Source: Niastella caeni (lineage in GTDB: Bacteria; Bacteroidota; Bacteroidia; Chitinophagales; Chitinophagaceae). From it: 64,000 nucleotides of DNA. A program made the translations under genes and the position numbers. The number at the start of each line of letters is the position of its first letter. Within the stretch, counting starts at the first letter, position 1. Location of the stretch: NCBI RefSeq assembly GCF_004834005.1, contig NZ_STFF01000006.1, positions 186,001 through 250,000 of the forward strand. The letters run 5' to 3'. The notes beneath the pieces were generated by a model, which made no database searches, was not told the origin of the DNA, and worked only from the letters and a program-made list of their open reading frames with translations. Shown here piece by piece: positions 19,262 to 28,747 of this stretch.

Positions 19262-20290
19262 TTAGTATTGAAAATAGATCTCCGTTGCCCCGTACCCGTA
19301 CGCCGGATGATAGCGATTGGTAAAACGCTTAACCCCTTTTCGCACCTTGAGCAGCTCATGTATTTCATCTCGCAGCTTGCCCGTTCCCACGCCATGAATA
19401 ACGATAAACCAGGGAAGACGATGCGCCTGGGCGAGATCGAAATATTTTTCGAAGGTTTTTAATTGGATCGCCAATATTTCCAGGTTGCTTAACGACTCCC
19501 AATCGGGCGTAAGCTTTTCAATATGCAGGTCGATCTCCGATTTTGCCGGTTCCAGGTTCTGCCGCACTTTGCTGGCGTCGTAAATTTTAAAACCGGCCTT
19601 AGCCAGGTTACCCAGATCAAGCACCGGCTTATCTTCATACGGCCTGGCCGGATACGTATCAAACAATTTATAAGAAATCGTAGCCTCTCCTTTCTTGCGC
19701 ATCTCTTGAATACGTGTGAACACCTGTTTGGGTTTTAACTTAAGGGAGGCTTCATAATATTCGGCTTTATGCTTATCGGGCGTAAGCAACGAAAATTCAA
19801 AACCAAAGACCGGACTATCATTCAGGTTTTCGAACGGCACATCATGCAGGTATATATCCTCAAAGGCATGTATTTGCAGGTTCACCAGCTCAAAGTCTGT
19901 TTCACCCAAATAATTCAACTTGTAAGTGAACTTGTAGCCTATATCGGTCCTGTTTACCAGGTGCACTTTTAACTCAGTTACGATGTCATCGCCAAATTCA
20001 TCGCTAACCGAAAGGGGAATGAACGTGATCCAAACCCCGTCTATCACCCGCTGCGTTATCTTCTTCTTTTCGCGGGGCACATCATCGATGAACTTTTTTT
20101 CCTTTTTTGGCGGGAATAATTTCTTCTCCGTAAAGCGCTTGAAGTACGGAAAATCCAACTGATCAACATAGGCGGGAAACTTCACGCCACGCACTTCCAC
20201 CATCACCATTTTGTCGTTAATGATGTCTATTACTTCTCCTTCCTCATTCGTTTGATTCACCACAACCTTATCGCCAACCTCAAATTTCAT
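19262..20290 (-). CDS. DUF2027 and Smr domain protein
   Basis: This 342-residue protein starts with a small KOW/SH3-like segment (MKFEVGDKVVVNQTNEEGEV). A beta-sandwich DUF2027 region fills the middle, and a C-terminal Smr domain (about residues 265-342) contains IDLHIEKL and the nuclease-type loop VIHGVGTGKLRDEI. Stand-alone Smr domains can cut or nick branched DNA or RNA, so a nucleic-acid role is plausible. It is found throughout Bacteroidota. The -7 element TACCTTTG lies 58 nt upstream. Confidence 0.88.
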   Translation of the reverse strand: MKFEVGDKVVVNQTNEEGEVIDIINDKMVMVEVRGVKFPAYVDQLDFPYFKRFTEKKLFPPKKEKKFIDDVPREKKKITQRVIDGVWITFIPLSVSDEFGDDIVTELKVHLVNRTDIGYKFTYKLNYLGETDFELVNLQIHAFEDIYLHDVPFENLNDSPVFGFEFSLLTPDKHKAEYYEASLKLKPKQVFTRIQEMRKKGEATISYKLFDTYPARPYEDKPVLDLGNLAKAGFKIYDASKVRQNLEPAKSEIDLHIEKLTPDWESLSNLEILAIQLKTFEKYFDLAQAHRLPWFIVIHGVGTGKLRDEIHELLKVRKGVKRFTNRYHPAYGYGATEIYFQY

Positions 20291-20348
20291 GGGTAATTGT
20301 TTGATTGCTAAATCGAAGCATATTAGTGCTTCTTTTCTTTATAAGCTG

Positions 20349-20356
20349 CAAAGGTA
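20349..20356 (-). promoter_or_regulatory. Putative -7 element of the DUF2027/Smr gene
   Basis: The minus strand reads TACCTTTG, a full match to TAnnTTTG. A -33 partner is not clear. Confidence 0.45.
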
Positions 20357-20651
20357 CGGGGGATAATGGAAGTAGGAATTGTGAAAAGCTATAAATGTTG
20401 AATATTAAATACCCCCCAGCAGCTTTGGAAACAAGGGGCTGCCCCTGCTTCGGGCCAGGGTCGTATTTGCGTCGTATTAGATTAACCTATGTCCCGTATA
20501 TATTTCCTACATGTCTCGTATATGTCTCGTATATATCCCGATCCTTTAATATGAACGAAATATCTACGGCACACCATTGAGATAATTACCTGACTAATAT
20601 GGTAAACAGGTGATCCAGATACGACCCAAAAGCGACCCAAAAGACGAGACA
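20357..20651. repeat. Gene-free gap with tandem words (family N)
   Basis: At about 20497-20540 CATGTCTCGTATATGTCTCG and related units form an imperfect tandem array. At 20621-20650 the unit CGACCCAAAAG occurs twice. An inverted CCCCAGCAGC/GGGGCTGCCCC element is near 20410-20445. No gene is seen. Confidence 0.5.
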
Positions 20652-21293
20652 TTACAGGTGTTTTCCAGAGGCCTCCCTCGTCATATTCGCCCTTGCCTTC
20701 GCCTCGTACAGATCGCGGAAGAGTTGGGTTTGAAATATAAATTCAGCCTGTAAACAGTGTTGAAGAAATTGCTTCCGGCCGGGGTAGTATAATTTATCGG
20801 GGTAGATGCGGTATTCGCGGCGTACCTGGCGGGTATATTCGGCATACGCCTCCCAATCGGCGCCGAGGATCGACATATCAAAATCGAGGAACAACTGCAG
20901 GTCTGCCGGGTTTTGTACGGTACCGGTAACCGTATGTGTTTGGGTAGCTTCTATGAATATTTTCACCTGCGCCGTTTTTTCGGGCGGAATACCTAATGCC
21001 TGCAGGCGCTTTACCGCGAGCTGGGCGCTGCGGGGCTCATTGTCTTTCCGCAGCACATTGTAAATAATGTCATGATAAAAAATGGCAAACGCAACAACAT
21101 CCTGGTCTTGTAATTGACCGGCATAGGTTTCGCACATCTGCAGTAATGCTTGTATATGGTGCAGGTTGTGATAATGGCGCCGTGAGGAAGTATACTTCTT
21201 TTCAATTTCCTAGTAGAACCGGTTGATCAATGCTGCGTCGTTGCTATATTTTCCGGTTAGCGTATCCCATTCCTGTCGCAAATTATCAGGCAT
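20652..21293 (-). pseudogene. HD-domain phosphohydrolase interrupted by an in-frame amber codon
   Basis: The frame from ATG 21293 reads MPDNLRQEWDTLTGKYSNDA, then LINRFY, a TAG stop (21210-21212, codon 28), and continues without another break as EIEKKYTSSRRHYHNLHHIQ to the natural end at 20652. The family (predicted metal-dependent HD phosphohydrolases, about 200 residues) needs the HYHNLHH histidines and the later FYHD. A restart at the internal ATG 21137 would lose the first metal-binding histidines. The start overlaps the stop of the upstream permease gene by 8 bp. Either it is a recent nonsense mutation, or the TAG is read through, or it is a sequencing error. Confidence 0.85.
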
Positions 21294-23055
21294 TGGCCAG
21301 TTTGCTTTTTCTATAGCCATAGAAGATATAAATAACCAGGCCCAATGCCAACCAGCCTAAGAACCAGGCCCAGTTGCTTTTTGTCATGCCGGTTAGCAGG
21401 TATAAACAGGAGATTACCCCCATGAGTGGGATAAGGGAATATTTTTTAACGAAAGCCAGTAAAGCCAGTACAATAGCCGACAACCAGAAAACAATGAGTG
21501 ATATTTTAGGTGTGGCGAGGTCCATAAAGCTTACCTTGTTTTCAACAAAATCAGCATTAGCAGAAAAATCATAATTGAACATTTCTGCAAAATAACCCGG
21601 CGCCCAGCGGATCAATACGATCAATGAAACAAGTACCAACAAAGGGAAAATAAACTGTGCATTGATATACGGCATATTGAAACGGCCGGCCACTTTTTCT
21701 TTCCGGGGTAATAATAGCACCCCACCACATACCAGTACAAACGCAAACAAGGTGGCAATACTGGTGAAGTCGAGTACAAACGATTTGTCGGTAAATAAAA
21801 TGGGAATACCAACAACCAATCCGGTTACTATTGTAGAAAAAGAAGGGGTTTTAAATTTCTTATGAATGGTTTGGAATACAGATGGTAATAATCCGTCGCG
21901 GCTCATGCTCATCCAAATGCGGGGTTGTCCCATTTGAAAAACCAGCAACACACTCGTCATGGCTATTACCGCGCAAACAGATACCAGCAATTGCATCCAG
22001 CCTACATTCTTTACTTCAAAGATCTTGGCGAGCGGATCGCCTACATTTTCAAACTGTTTGTAATTAATTACACCGGTCAATACCAGTGCCAGTAATATGT
22101 AGATCACTGTGCAGATCACTAATGACCAGGTCATTCCTTTAGGCAGATCGCGCTGGGGATTTTTGCTTTCTTCGGCCAGCACGCTCACTGCATCAAAACC
22201 AATATAAGCAAAGAATACGCTTGAGACCGCAGCCATTACCCCACCAAAACCATTTGGCATAAATGATTTTGTTCCTGCATCATTTACCGGCAACCAGTTA
22301 GCGGGATCGATATAATAAGCGCCTACAATGATCACCAGCGCCACAACCGCCAGTTTCAGGATCACCATGGCATTGCTGAAATTCTTCGATTCTTTTATTC
22401 CAATATACACCAGCGTAGTGATCAACAGATTGATGATAAGCGCCGGCAGATCAAAAATAACTTTCAGCGACCCCAACATGGGTGGATTATTCCAGGCATT
22501 CAACAATTCTGCATTGGCCTGGTTCTTTACAAACTCAATTTGTTCAATAGAAGTTTGCGAGGCATACTTAAGAAATGTTTTTTTAGCTTCTGCGTAACTA
22601 CAGGTGAGGTAATCGGGAACATGTATATTCACCTTATGTAAAAAAGAGGTAAAATAATCGCTCCAGGAAAAAGCCACATAAATATTCCCGATGGAGTATT
22701 CCATGATGAGCGCCCAGCCAATGATCCACGCAAACAATTCGCCGAATGAGGCATAAGCATAGGTGTAAGCGCTTCCGGCTACCGGAATACGGCTGGCAAA
22801 TTCTGAATAACAAAAAGCGGTAAATGCACAGGCAATACCGCAAATTATAAATAATATCACTACACCCGGGCCGCCTTTAAAACAGGCCTCCCCCAGGCTA
22901 CTGAAACTTCCTGCTCCCAAAATAGCGGCAATACCGAAAAAGGTAAGATCGCGTACATTCAACACCCGTTTTAACCCGGTTCCCCCATGCCCATCGTCGC
23001 TTCCTTCTTTTAATATAGACTCAATCTTTTTTGTGCGGAACAAAGAATTTGGCAT
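21286..23055 (-). CDS. APC superfamily amino-acid permease
   Basis: This 589-residue permease has about 14 membrane segments. The first reads RDLTFFGIAAILGAGSFSSLG, the APC consensus unwound-helix region. It is followed by GPGVVILFIICGIACAFTAFCYSEFASRIP and FFAYIGFDAVSVLAEESKNPQRDLP. This matches the cationic amino-acid transporter group of APC permeases found in Bacteroidota. It would import an amino acid, probably cationic, but specificity is not certain. The next gene in the operon overlaps its stop codon by 8 bp. Confidence 0.93.
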   Translation of the reverse strand: MPNSLFRTKKIESILKEGSDDGHGGTGLKRVLNVRDLTFFGIAAILGAGSFSSLGEACFKGGPGVVILFIICGIACAFTAFCYSEFASRIPVAGSAYTYAYASFGELFAWIIGWALIMEYSIGNIYVAFSWSDYFTSFLHKVNIHVPDYLTCSYAEAKKTFLKYASQTSIEQIEFVKNQANAELLNAWNNPPMLGSLKVIFDLPALIINLLITTLVYIGIKESKNFSNAMVILKLAVVALVIIVGAYYIDPANWLPVNDAGTKSFMPNGFGGVMAAVSSVFFAYIGFDAVSVLAEESKNPQRDLPKGMTWSLVICTVIYILLALVLTGVINYKQFENVGDPLAKIFEVKNVGWMQLLVSVCAVIAMTSVLLVFQMGQPRIWMSMSRDGLLPSVFQTIHKKFKTPSFSTIVTGLVVGIPILFTDKSFVLDFTSIATLFAFVLVCGGVLLLPRKEKVAGRFNMPYINAQFIFPLLVLVSLIVLIRWAPGYFAEMFNYDFSANADFVENKVSFMDLATPKISLIVFWLSAIVLALLAFVKKYSLIPLMGVISCLYLLTGMTKSNWAWFLGWLALGLVIYIFYGYRKSKLANA

Positions 23056-23091
23056 GTTAGCAGTAAGTTTTAAGCGGGGAAATTACTGAAA

Positions 23092-23228
23092 ATAATGTTG
23101 AATATTGAATGTTGAATATTGAATGTCGAAGTAAAAACCTGTTCCTTTTTAATTAAATATTAATCATATTTATATATTCAATTGTATTCCTTCAAAATTC
23201 GACATTGGAAATTCAATATTCAATATTT
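23092..23228. repeat. Palindromic word repeat, family I (TTGAATATTGAATG)
   Basis: Tandem ATGTTGAATATTGAATG words on the left and inverted ATTCGACATTGGAAATTCAA words on the right flank an AT-rich centre. It fills the space between the permease start and the polyprenyl synthase stop. Confidence 0.7.
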
Positions 23229-24194
23229 CTAGTGTTCCCTTTGAACCAGGAAATGTGCTAACTCCCGCAGCGGTTCCTTTCTAACCGACACCACCGCCAT
23301 TTCTTCCAGGTGTTCAAATGCTTCGGTTATATATTTTTCTTTGAGGCCGGCAGCCCATTTTTTAACCCCGCACTCATCAAAGATCGATAATACCCTGGCT
23401 ACTTTGTCCTCAGGATTCTCCTGCATCAGCCGCTTTAATTCTTTTAACTGGCCGGGGTTGGCCGACTCCATCGCCTTGATCATTAAAAAGGTTTTCTTAT
23501 TGGCCATGATATCGCCACCAGGCTGTTTCCCGAACTTTACCGGATCGCCATAAGCATCCAGGTAATCGTCCTGGATCTGAAACGCAATGCCCAGATTACG
23601 GCCAAATGCGTAGATATGGTTTTGGTTGTTTATTCCGGCCCCGCCTAAAATAGCGCCTAACCGCAGGCTGGATGCCAGCAATACCGAGGTCTTCAATTCT
23701 ATCATCCTAATGTAATCATCTAGCTGAACCACTTCCTGCTTTTCAAAATCCATGTCCAGTTGCTGGCCTTCACATACTTCTTTGGCGGTGCGGTTGAAGA
23801 GCGTAATAACCTTATGCAGGTAATCGGTGCTTATTTTGTTGAGGTAATCATACGCAACTATAAGCATAACATCGCCCGACAGCAAAGCGGTTGACTCACC
23901 ATACTTCGCATGTACGGTAGGCTGGTTGCGGCGCAAAGGCGCCTTATCCATAATATCATCGTGTATGAGCGTGAAGTTGTGAAACAGTTCAATGGCAGCG
24001 GCTACCGGCCAGGTATCCTTGTTTATATCATCGAACAATTCATTCCCCATCAAACACATTACCGGCCGCACCCGTTTGCCACCCAGGCTTAAGAAATATT
24101 CATCAGCATCGTATAATGTAGCGGGTTCTGTTGGAAAGTGTCGAACATTGAAATATTGTGCAAACTGTACTGATAGTTCTTCGAAAGTATGCAT
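23229..24194 (-). CDS. Polyprenyl diphosphate synthase (IspA-like, trans-isoprenyl)
   Basis: This 321-residue synthase condenses IPP with allylic diphosphates. The first aspartate-rich motif is DDIMD (79-83) and the second is DDYLD (209-213), with GGKRVRP (38-44) binding IPP. A phenylalanine (F74) stands five residues before the first motif, a position where bulky residues limit chain length. A C15-C20 product is therefore more likely than a long chain. That is family knowledge applied by inference. It is not obviously in an operon with its neighbours. Confidence 0.9.
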   Translation of the reverse strand: MHTFEELSVQFAQYFNVRHFPTEPATLYDADEYFLSLGGKRVRPVMCLMGNELFDDINKDTWPVAAAIELFHNFTLIHDDIMDKAPLRRNQPTVHAKYGESTALLSGDVMLIVAYDYLNKISTDYLHKVITLFNRTAKEVCEGQQLDMDFEKQEVVQLDDYIRMIELKTSVLLASSLRLGAILGGAGINNQNHIYAFGRNLGIAFQIQDDYLDAYGDPVKFGKQPGGDIMANKKTFLMIKAMESANPGQLKELKRLMQENPEDKVARVLSIFDECGVKKWAAGLKEKYITEAFEHLEEMAVVSVRKEPLRELAHFLVQREH

Positions 24195-24215
24195 ATGTTT
24201 TTAGATAGTGGAATA

Positions 24216-24315
24216 CGGTAGATATTTTGAGATTTCGGGATTTTGAGATTTTGAGATTTATCGAAAAGTTCAAACCGAAGCAAATCTCAAAATCTCTAAA
24301 TCGCAAAATCAGAAA
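24216..24315. repeat. Palindromic word repeat, family C, copy 2
   Basis: The left arm GATTTCGGGATTTTGAGATT is answered, across a core ATCGAAAAGTTCAAACCGAA, by the inverted AAATCTCAAAATCTCTAAAT. The innermost 19 bp of the arms match at 18 positions. It sits between the polyprenyl synthase start and the rnr stop. Confidence 0.8.
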
Positions 24316-26355
24316 TTACTTCTTCTTCCTCGGTGTTCTACCTTTTGGTTTTGGTATTGGTAATGACTTTTTCCAGTCGCCCGGCTCCTCTTTTATGCTT
24401 GAAGTAATTACCCACTCATAATCTAACTGGCGCTTGGTTAAATTGGCGGCTACCACTTTAATCCGCACTTTATCGCCCATCATAAATTTGCGGCCGCTGC
24501 GCAGGCCTACCAGGCTGTAATCGCTTTCTATATGGCGAAAATCGTCGTAGGTGAGTAAACTGTTAATGCTCACCAATCCTTCGCATTTATGTTCAATGGT
24601 CTCTACCCAAAATCCAAAGGCGGCTACCCCACTGATCACGCCTTCAAACTCTTCACCAAGGAATTCCTTCATGTATTCAACCTGCTTGTATTTATTGGCC
24701 GCGCGTTCTGCTTCCATGGCACTCCGTTCTTTTTCACTGCAGTGCCTGCATTTCTGCTCCAGTTTTTTCTCCGGTTCTACATTACCTGTCAGCACATCCT
24801 GCAAAATGCGGTGCACCAGCACATCGGGATACCGGCGTATCGGTGAAGTAAAATGGCAATAGTGTTTAAAGCCTAACCCATAGTGCCCGATATTCTCGGT
24901 TGTGTAAATGGCTTTGGCCATGGTGCGTATACCCAGTTGTTCCAGCACATGCTGTTCGGGTTTGCCCTGCACATCCTGCAACATCTGGTTAAAGGAGGCC
25001 GCTATGCCTTCTGGGGTTTTAGTATCGAATGTATGGCCGTATTTTTTGGCAAATTCAGCAAACGGCATCAACTTCATTTCATCAGGGGTATCATGCACCC
25101 GGTATGGGAAGGGCAGGTCTTTTTTATTGACTTTCACCTTGCCTACATTCTCTGCCACAATGCGATTGGCCAGCAGCATAAACTCTTCAATCAACTGATG
25201 CGCCTCTTTACTTTCTTTCACGATAATTCCAATAGGCTTGCCGGTTTCATCGAGCTTAAAGCGTACTTCCTGTGAGGAAAAATTAATAGCGCCTTTACTG
25301 AAACGCTGGGCGCGAAACTGCTGGGCGAGTTTATTTAATAACAGGATCTCGTCCATGTATAAACCTTCGCCTTTCTCAATTATCTCCTGCACTTCTTCAT
25401 AAGTGAACCGGTGGTTTGAATGGATCACCGTTTTACCGAGCCAGTATTGCTTTATTTCTCCATTGGCGGTAATTTGAAAAATAGCGGAGAACGTAAGTTT
25501 GTCTTCGCGCGGCCGCAGGGAGCACAGTTCATTCGAAATGCGTTCTGGCAACATAGGCGCTACCCGGTCGGGCAGGTATACTGAGGTGGCGCGGTCATAT
25601 GCTTCTTTGTCAAGGGCCGTATCGGGTTCTACATAATGGCTCACATCGGCAATGTGCACGCCTATTTCATATAATCCGTTTTTGAGTAACCGAATGCTTA
25701 AGGCATCGTCAAAGTCCCTGGCATCCAACGGGTCGATGGTAAACGTAAGCACATCCCGCACATCTTTTCTTTTATTGATCTCATCTTGTGCAATGGTATC
25801 GGGAATTCTTTCGGCTTCTTCTATTACATTTTCTGGAAAGAACAGGGGAAATCCGTTTTCCATCAGAATTTCCTTCATGGCCATATCGCCTTCATTCCCG
25901 GCGTCCATTACCTGTACTACAGCGCCAACCGGTTTTTTCTGCTTTTCCCATTCTGTAATGCGTACTATAACACGATCATTATGCTGTGCGCCATTCAATG
26001 CCTGCTCCGGGATAAAAATATCCGGCATAGGCTTCTCGGTATCCGCGGTAAAAAAGGCGGCAGTTTTACCTATTTCTATTTTACCTAAAAACTCCGTTTG
26101 CTTTCGTTGTAATACGTCAATGACCTGTCCTTGCTGACGGCCACTCTTTTTAGCGGGGCCGCCAAACACACGCACCCGAACTGTATCGCCATGCAACGCA
26201 GTATTAAAATCGTTGGGCCGTACGAGTATATCATTGGGAAGATTCTCAACTATTACATACCCGATGCCCGATCGGGTAATATCTAAAACACCTTTCAAAG
26301 TGTGCTGCTCAGCATTGCCTTTTTTATTTTTCTTCTTGGCTTGTTTCCTACTCAT
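24316..26355 (-). CDS. rnr: Ribonuclease R
   Basis: This 679-residue 3'-5' exoribonuclease is processive and degrades structured RNA. A lysine-rich start is followed by cold-shock OB domains (about 20-180). The RNB catalytic domain shows IDPLDARDFDDALSI with the metal-binding aspartates, and HCHFTSPIRRYPDVLVHR near its end. An S1 domain (GVISGVAAFGFWVETIEHK) and a basic tail (PIPKPKGRTPRKKK) follow. Length is typical for Bacteroidota. lpxK ends 9 bp upstream of its start, so it belongs to the same probable transcript. Confidence 0.95.
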   Translation of the reverse strand: MSRKQAKKKNKKGNAEQHTLKGVLDITRSGIGYVIVENLPNDILVRPNDFNTALHGDTVRVRVFGGPAKKSGRQQGQVIDVLQRKQTEFLGKIEIGKTAAFFTADTEKPMPDIFIPEQALNGAQHNDRVIVRITEWEKQKKPVGAVVQVMDAGNEGDMAMKEILMENGFPLFFPENVIEEAERIPDTIAQDEINKRKDVRDVLTFTIDPLDARDFDDALSIRLLKNGLYEIGVHIADVSHYVEPDTALDKEAYDRATSVYLPDRVAPMLPERISNELCSLRPREDKLTFSAIFQITANGEIKQYWLGKTVIHSNHRFTYEEVQEIIEKGEGLYMDEILLLNKLAQQFRAQRFSKGAINFSSQEVRFKLDETGKPIGIIVKESKEAHQLIEEFMLLANRIVAENVGKVKVNKKDLPFPYRVHDTPDEMKLMPFAEFAKKYGHTFDTKTPEGIAASFNQMLQDVQGKPEQHVLEQLGIRTMAKAIYTTENIGHYGLGFKHYCHFTSPIRRYPDVLVHRILQDVLTGNVEPEKKLEQKCRHCSEKERSAMEAERAANKYKQVEYMKEFLGEEFEGVISGVAAFGFWVETIEHKCEGLVSINSLLTYDDFRHIESDYSLVGLRSGRKFMMGDKVRIKVVAANLTKRQLDYEWVITSSIKEEPGDWKKSLPIPKPKGRTPRKKK

Positions 26356-26364
26356 TCATTCAAT

Positions 26365-27441
26365 TTAATTCGTGACACTGAAATCAGTAATGAATTTACT
26401 GATAATATCAGTAAACTGATGCTGCTCATTAAAAAGGAATTGGATTTCAATGGGAATTACATATACGGGGTAATCTTGCAAGGTCTGTCCAAATTTTATA
26501 AGGCGAACGGCATCTTTTTCAGTTGTAAGTATAATTTTATTCTCTGTGGGGATGTTTTTAAACCGCGCTACGATATCCTTCCAGTCATCAATGGAAAAGA
26601 TGTGATGATCGCTGTACAGTATTTCGTAGTAGGTTTTAGAAGCATCCTGTAAATATTTTTTCAAAGGCATTGGATTGGCAATACCACTCACCAATAATAC
26701 TTCAGTTGAAGTATTCAGCGACATTTCTTTATTGTTAATAATGTGGTAAGGCAATCCATAGCGTATCGTTGTAAAGAACACCTGTTGATGCGGCAGCGGT
26801 TTCAATTCCTGTTTAATAGCCAGTTTTTCTTCTACCGACAATGTTGGCGAACATTTGGTAACCACCATCACATCGGCCCGTTTATAGGACCTGCGTTCAT
26901 CACGCAAATCGCCCGATGGCAATAACCAGTCGCGGGTGAACAGGTTATCATAACTGGTGAGGATGATATTCAATCCGGCTTTTATGGCGCGATGTTGAAA
27001 AGCATCATCCAGGATGATCACTTTTGTGTTTGGTTTATCGTGCAATAATTGCGGAATGGCCACAATCCTTTCCTCCCCCACTGCAATGCTAACCCCGGGA
27101 AATTTGTTATGGAACTGCATGGGTTCATCACCAATATCCAGGGCCGTGGTATTTTCATTTGCCAATGCGTACCCCTTGGTTCGGCGTTTATAACCGCGGC
27201 TCAACACAGCCACCTCCATATCGTTGTGCAAATACTTTACCAACCATTCAACCATGGGCGATTTTCCGGTGCCGCCTACCGATAAATTGCCGATACAAAT
27301 AATGGGAAGGTTAAAACCGGTTGACCGAAAGATGCCTTTGTCGTACAATCGATTACGTATCCAGATCGCTGCGGCATATAACAGGGAAAAAGGGAACAAC
27401 AAAATGCGGAAGGGGCGCAACAAGGGAGCATTAAAATTCAT
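26365..27441 (-). CDS. lpxK: Tetraacyldisaccharide 4'-kinase
   Basis: This 358-residue inner-membrane kinase adds the 4'-phosphate to lipid IVA precursor in lipid A synthesis. A hydrophobic N-terminal helix (residues 9-30) is followed by the Walker A GNLSVGGTGKSP (51-62). The later SRGYKR, DEPMQ and DDAFQHRAI segments and the C-terminal LTTEKDAVRL are family marks. Its start overlaps the cyclo-ligase gene by 11 bp. That makes an operon bioD - cyclo-ligase - lpxK, with rnr close behind. Confidence 0.95.
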   Translation of the reverse strand: MNFNAPLLRPFRILLFPFSLLYAAAIWIRNRLYDKGIFRSTGFNLPIICIGNLSVGGTGKSPMVEWLVKYLHNDMEVAVLSRGYKRRTKGYALANENTTALDIGDEPMQFHNKFPGVSIAVGEERIVAIPQLLHDKPNTKVIILDDAFQHRAIKAGLNIILTSYDNLFTRDWLLPSGDLRDERRSYKRADVMVVTKCSPTLSVEEKLAIKQELKPLPHQQVFFTTIRYGLPYHIINNKEMSLNTSTEVLLVSGIANPMPLKKYLQDASKTYYEILYSDHHIFSIDDWKDIVARFKNIPTENKIILTTEKDAVRLIKFGQTLQDYPVYVIPIEIQFLFNEQHQFTDIISKFITDFSVTN

Positions 27442-28000
27442 ATATACGATGCGGTGTAATGCAAAAATTTAAAGGTACATCAAATTCGTCGATGTCCTCA
27501 ATGTATTCTACCGCTTCAAAAAATGAGAAACCGATCTTGATCGCATCTGGCCGGCACTGTGCTAAGAACCGGTCGTAATACCCCTTGCCGTAGCCCACGC
27601 GGTACCCGCGTTCATCAAATGCTACCAGGGGAACAAATATGATATCGAGGTTTTGTGGCGGAACAATAGCGCCGCCGATAGGCTCCAGTATGTTAAACTT
27701 GTTTTTGATAAATAGTCCGTCTTTTTCAACCTGCACCGCTTCCATACCCAGCAGGTCTACATGAATTTTAGGCCAGGCTATGCACATCATCACATTCTGC
27801 TCCTTCAGAATGTCTTCGCATACAGAAACATCAAATTCATGCCGGCTTGCCAGCGGGTTATACGACATGAGATAATTTACCGGAGGAAGAATTAATTTCC
27901 TGAAGCTGATTGCTAATAATGCGGTTTGTTGTTGCAGCTCTTCTTCCAGGATGTTCATCCTGCGTTGTAAAAATTCTTTTCTAACGGTATTTTTTATCAT
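27431..28000 (-). CDS. 5-formyltetrahydrofolate cyclo-ligase
   Basis: This 189-residue enzyme uses ATP to convert 5-formyl-THF to 5,10-methenyl-THF. The signature is RVGYGKGYYDRFLAQ, with PLVAFDERG just before. The N-terminus shows KEFLQRR and the EFDV substrate region. It overlaps bioD by 4 bp (ATGA) upstream and lpxK by 11 bp downstream, so translation is probably coupled. Confidence 0.93.
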   Translation of the reverse strand: MIKNTVRKEFLQRRMNILEEELQQQTALLAISFRKLILPPVNYLMSYNPLASRHEFDVSVCEDILKEQNVMMCIAWPKIHVDLLGMEAVQVEKDGLFIKNKFNILEPIGGAIVPPQNLDIIFVPLVAFDERGYRVGYGKGYYDRFLAQCRPDAIKIGFSFFEAVEYIEDIDEFDVPLNFCITPHRIYEF

Positions 28001-28626
28001 AATAATTCCTCCAGTTGCTTTTTAATAGCAGCTGCATGAGTGTTGATAAATGTCCCGTTTATATTTTCAGAATAGGGAATGGACGCTATTCTTGGATAGT
28101 TGCTCCAGTGTACGATCTCTTCTTCGTAATTGAGGTACTGGTCATTGAAGACCCACCCGATTACCGGTAATTGCATTTCGCGGCAAGCCCGCGCCGTCAA
28201 TAATGAATGATTTATACTCCCCAGGTAATTGCGACTGACCAAGATTACTTTTGCGCCTAATTCTTTAATAAGGTCAGCCACAAATGTTGAATTATTGAGT
28301 GGTACCAATAATCCCCCCGCGCCTTCTATTAGTAAGGTACGATTATTTGTCGGAATTTGGCTGCAAATATTTTCAATATCAATCGTAATTCCTTCCTCGC
28401 GGGCAGCAATATGTGGCGATGCGGGTTTTGCCAGCCGGTATACTTCAGGATGTACAACCGAATCGGTTCCTTCAAGCCATTTTGCCACGCATTCACTATC
28501 GGTGCCATCTGCAAAGCCTGCCTGTACCGGTTTCCAGTAATCGGCATTCAATGCTTTGGCGAGAATGGCGGAAATGAAAGTTTTTCCTACTCCGGTGCCA
28601 ATTCCTGTTACGAATATTCTCTCCAT
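27997..28626 (-). CDS. bioD: Dethiobiotin synthetase
   Basis: This 209-residue ATP-dependent carboxylase of biotin synthesis carries MERIFVTGIGTGVGKTFISA with the P-loop at 8-16. Other marks are KPVQAG (lysine for the carbamate), the EGAGGLLVPL loop and the SRNYLGSINHSLLT region. It is the first gene of the overlapping cluster with the cyclo-ligase and lpxK. Other bio genes are not in the window. Confidence 0.94.
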   Translation of the reverse strand: MERIFVTGIGTGVGKTFISAILAKALNADYWKPVQAGFADGTDSECVAKWLEGTDSVVHPEVYRLAKPASPHIAAREEGITIDIENICSQIPTNNRTLLIEGAGGLLVPLNNSTFVADLIKELGAKVILVSRNYLGSINHSLLTARACREMQLPVIGWVFNDQYLNYEEEIVHWSNYPRIASIPYSENINGTFINTHAAAIKKQLEELL

Positions 28627-28644
28627 TGTTTTAACCTCACGCTA

Positions 28645-28747
28645 TTTAGCTTCAAGCCGCAAGCTACAAGCTTCAAGCGAATACAGCAAAAGCTATAAGC
28701 AAACCAATTGAGCATTGCTTGTAGCTAGAGACTAGTAGCTTGCAGCT
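28645..28747. repeat. Palindromic word repeat, family A, third locus
   Basis: TTCAAGCCGCAAGCTACAAG-type words are followed by the inverted GCTTGTAGCTAGAGACTAG and GTAGCTTGCAGCTA. It fills the gap between the bioD start and the rsmD stop, running into the latter. Confidence 0.65.

Noticed and set aside
25652..26137. 161-residue open frame on the plus strand
   Set aside because: It is antisense to rnr.
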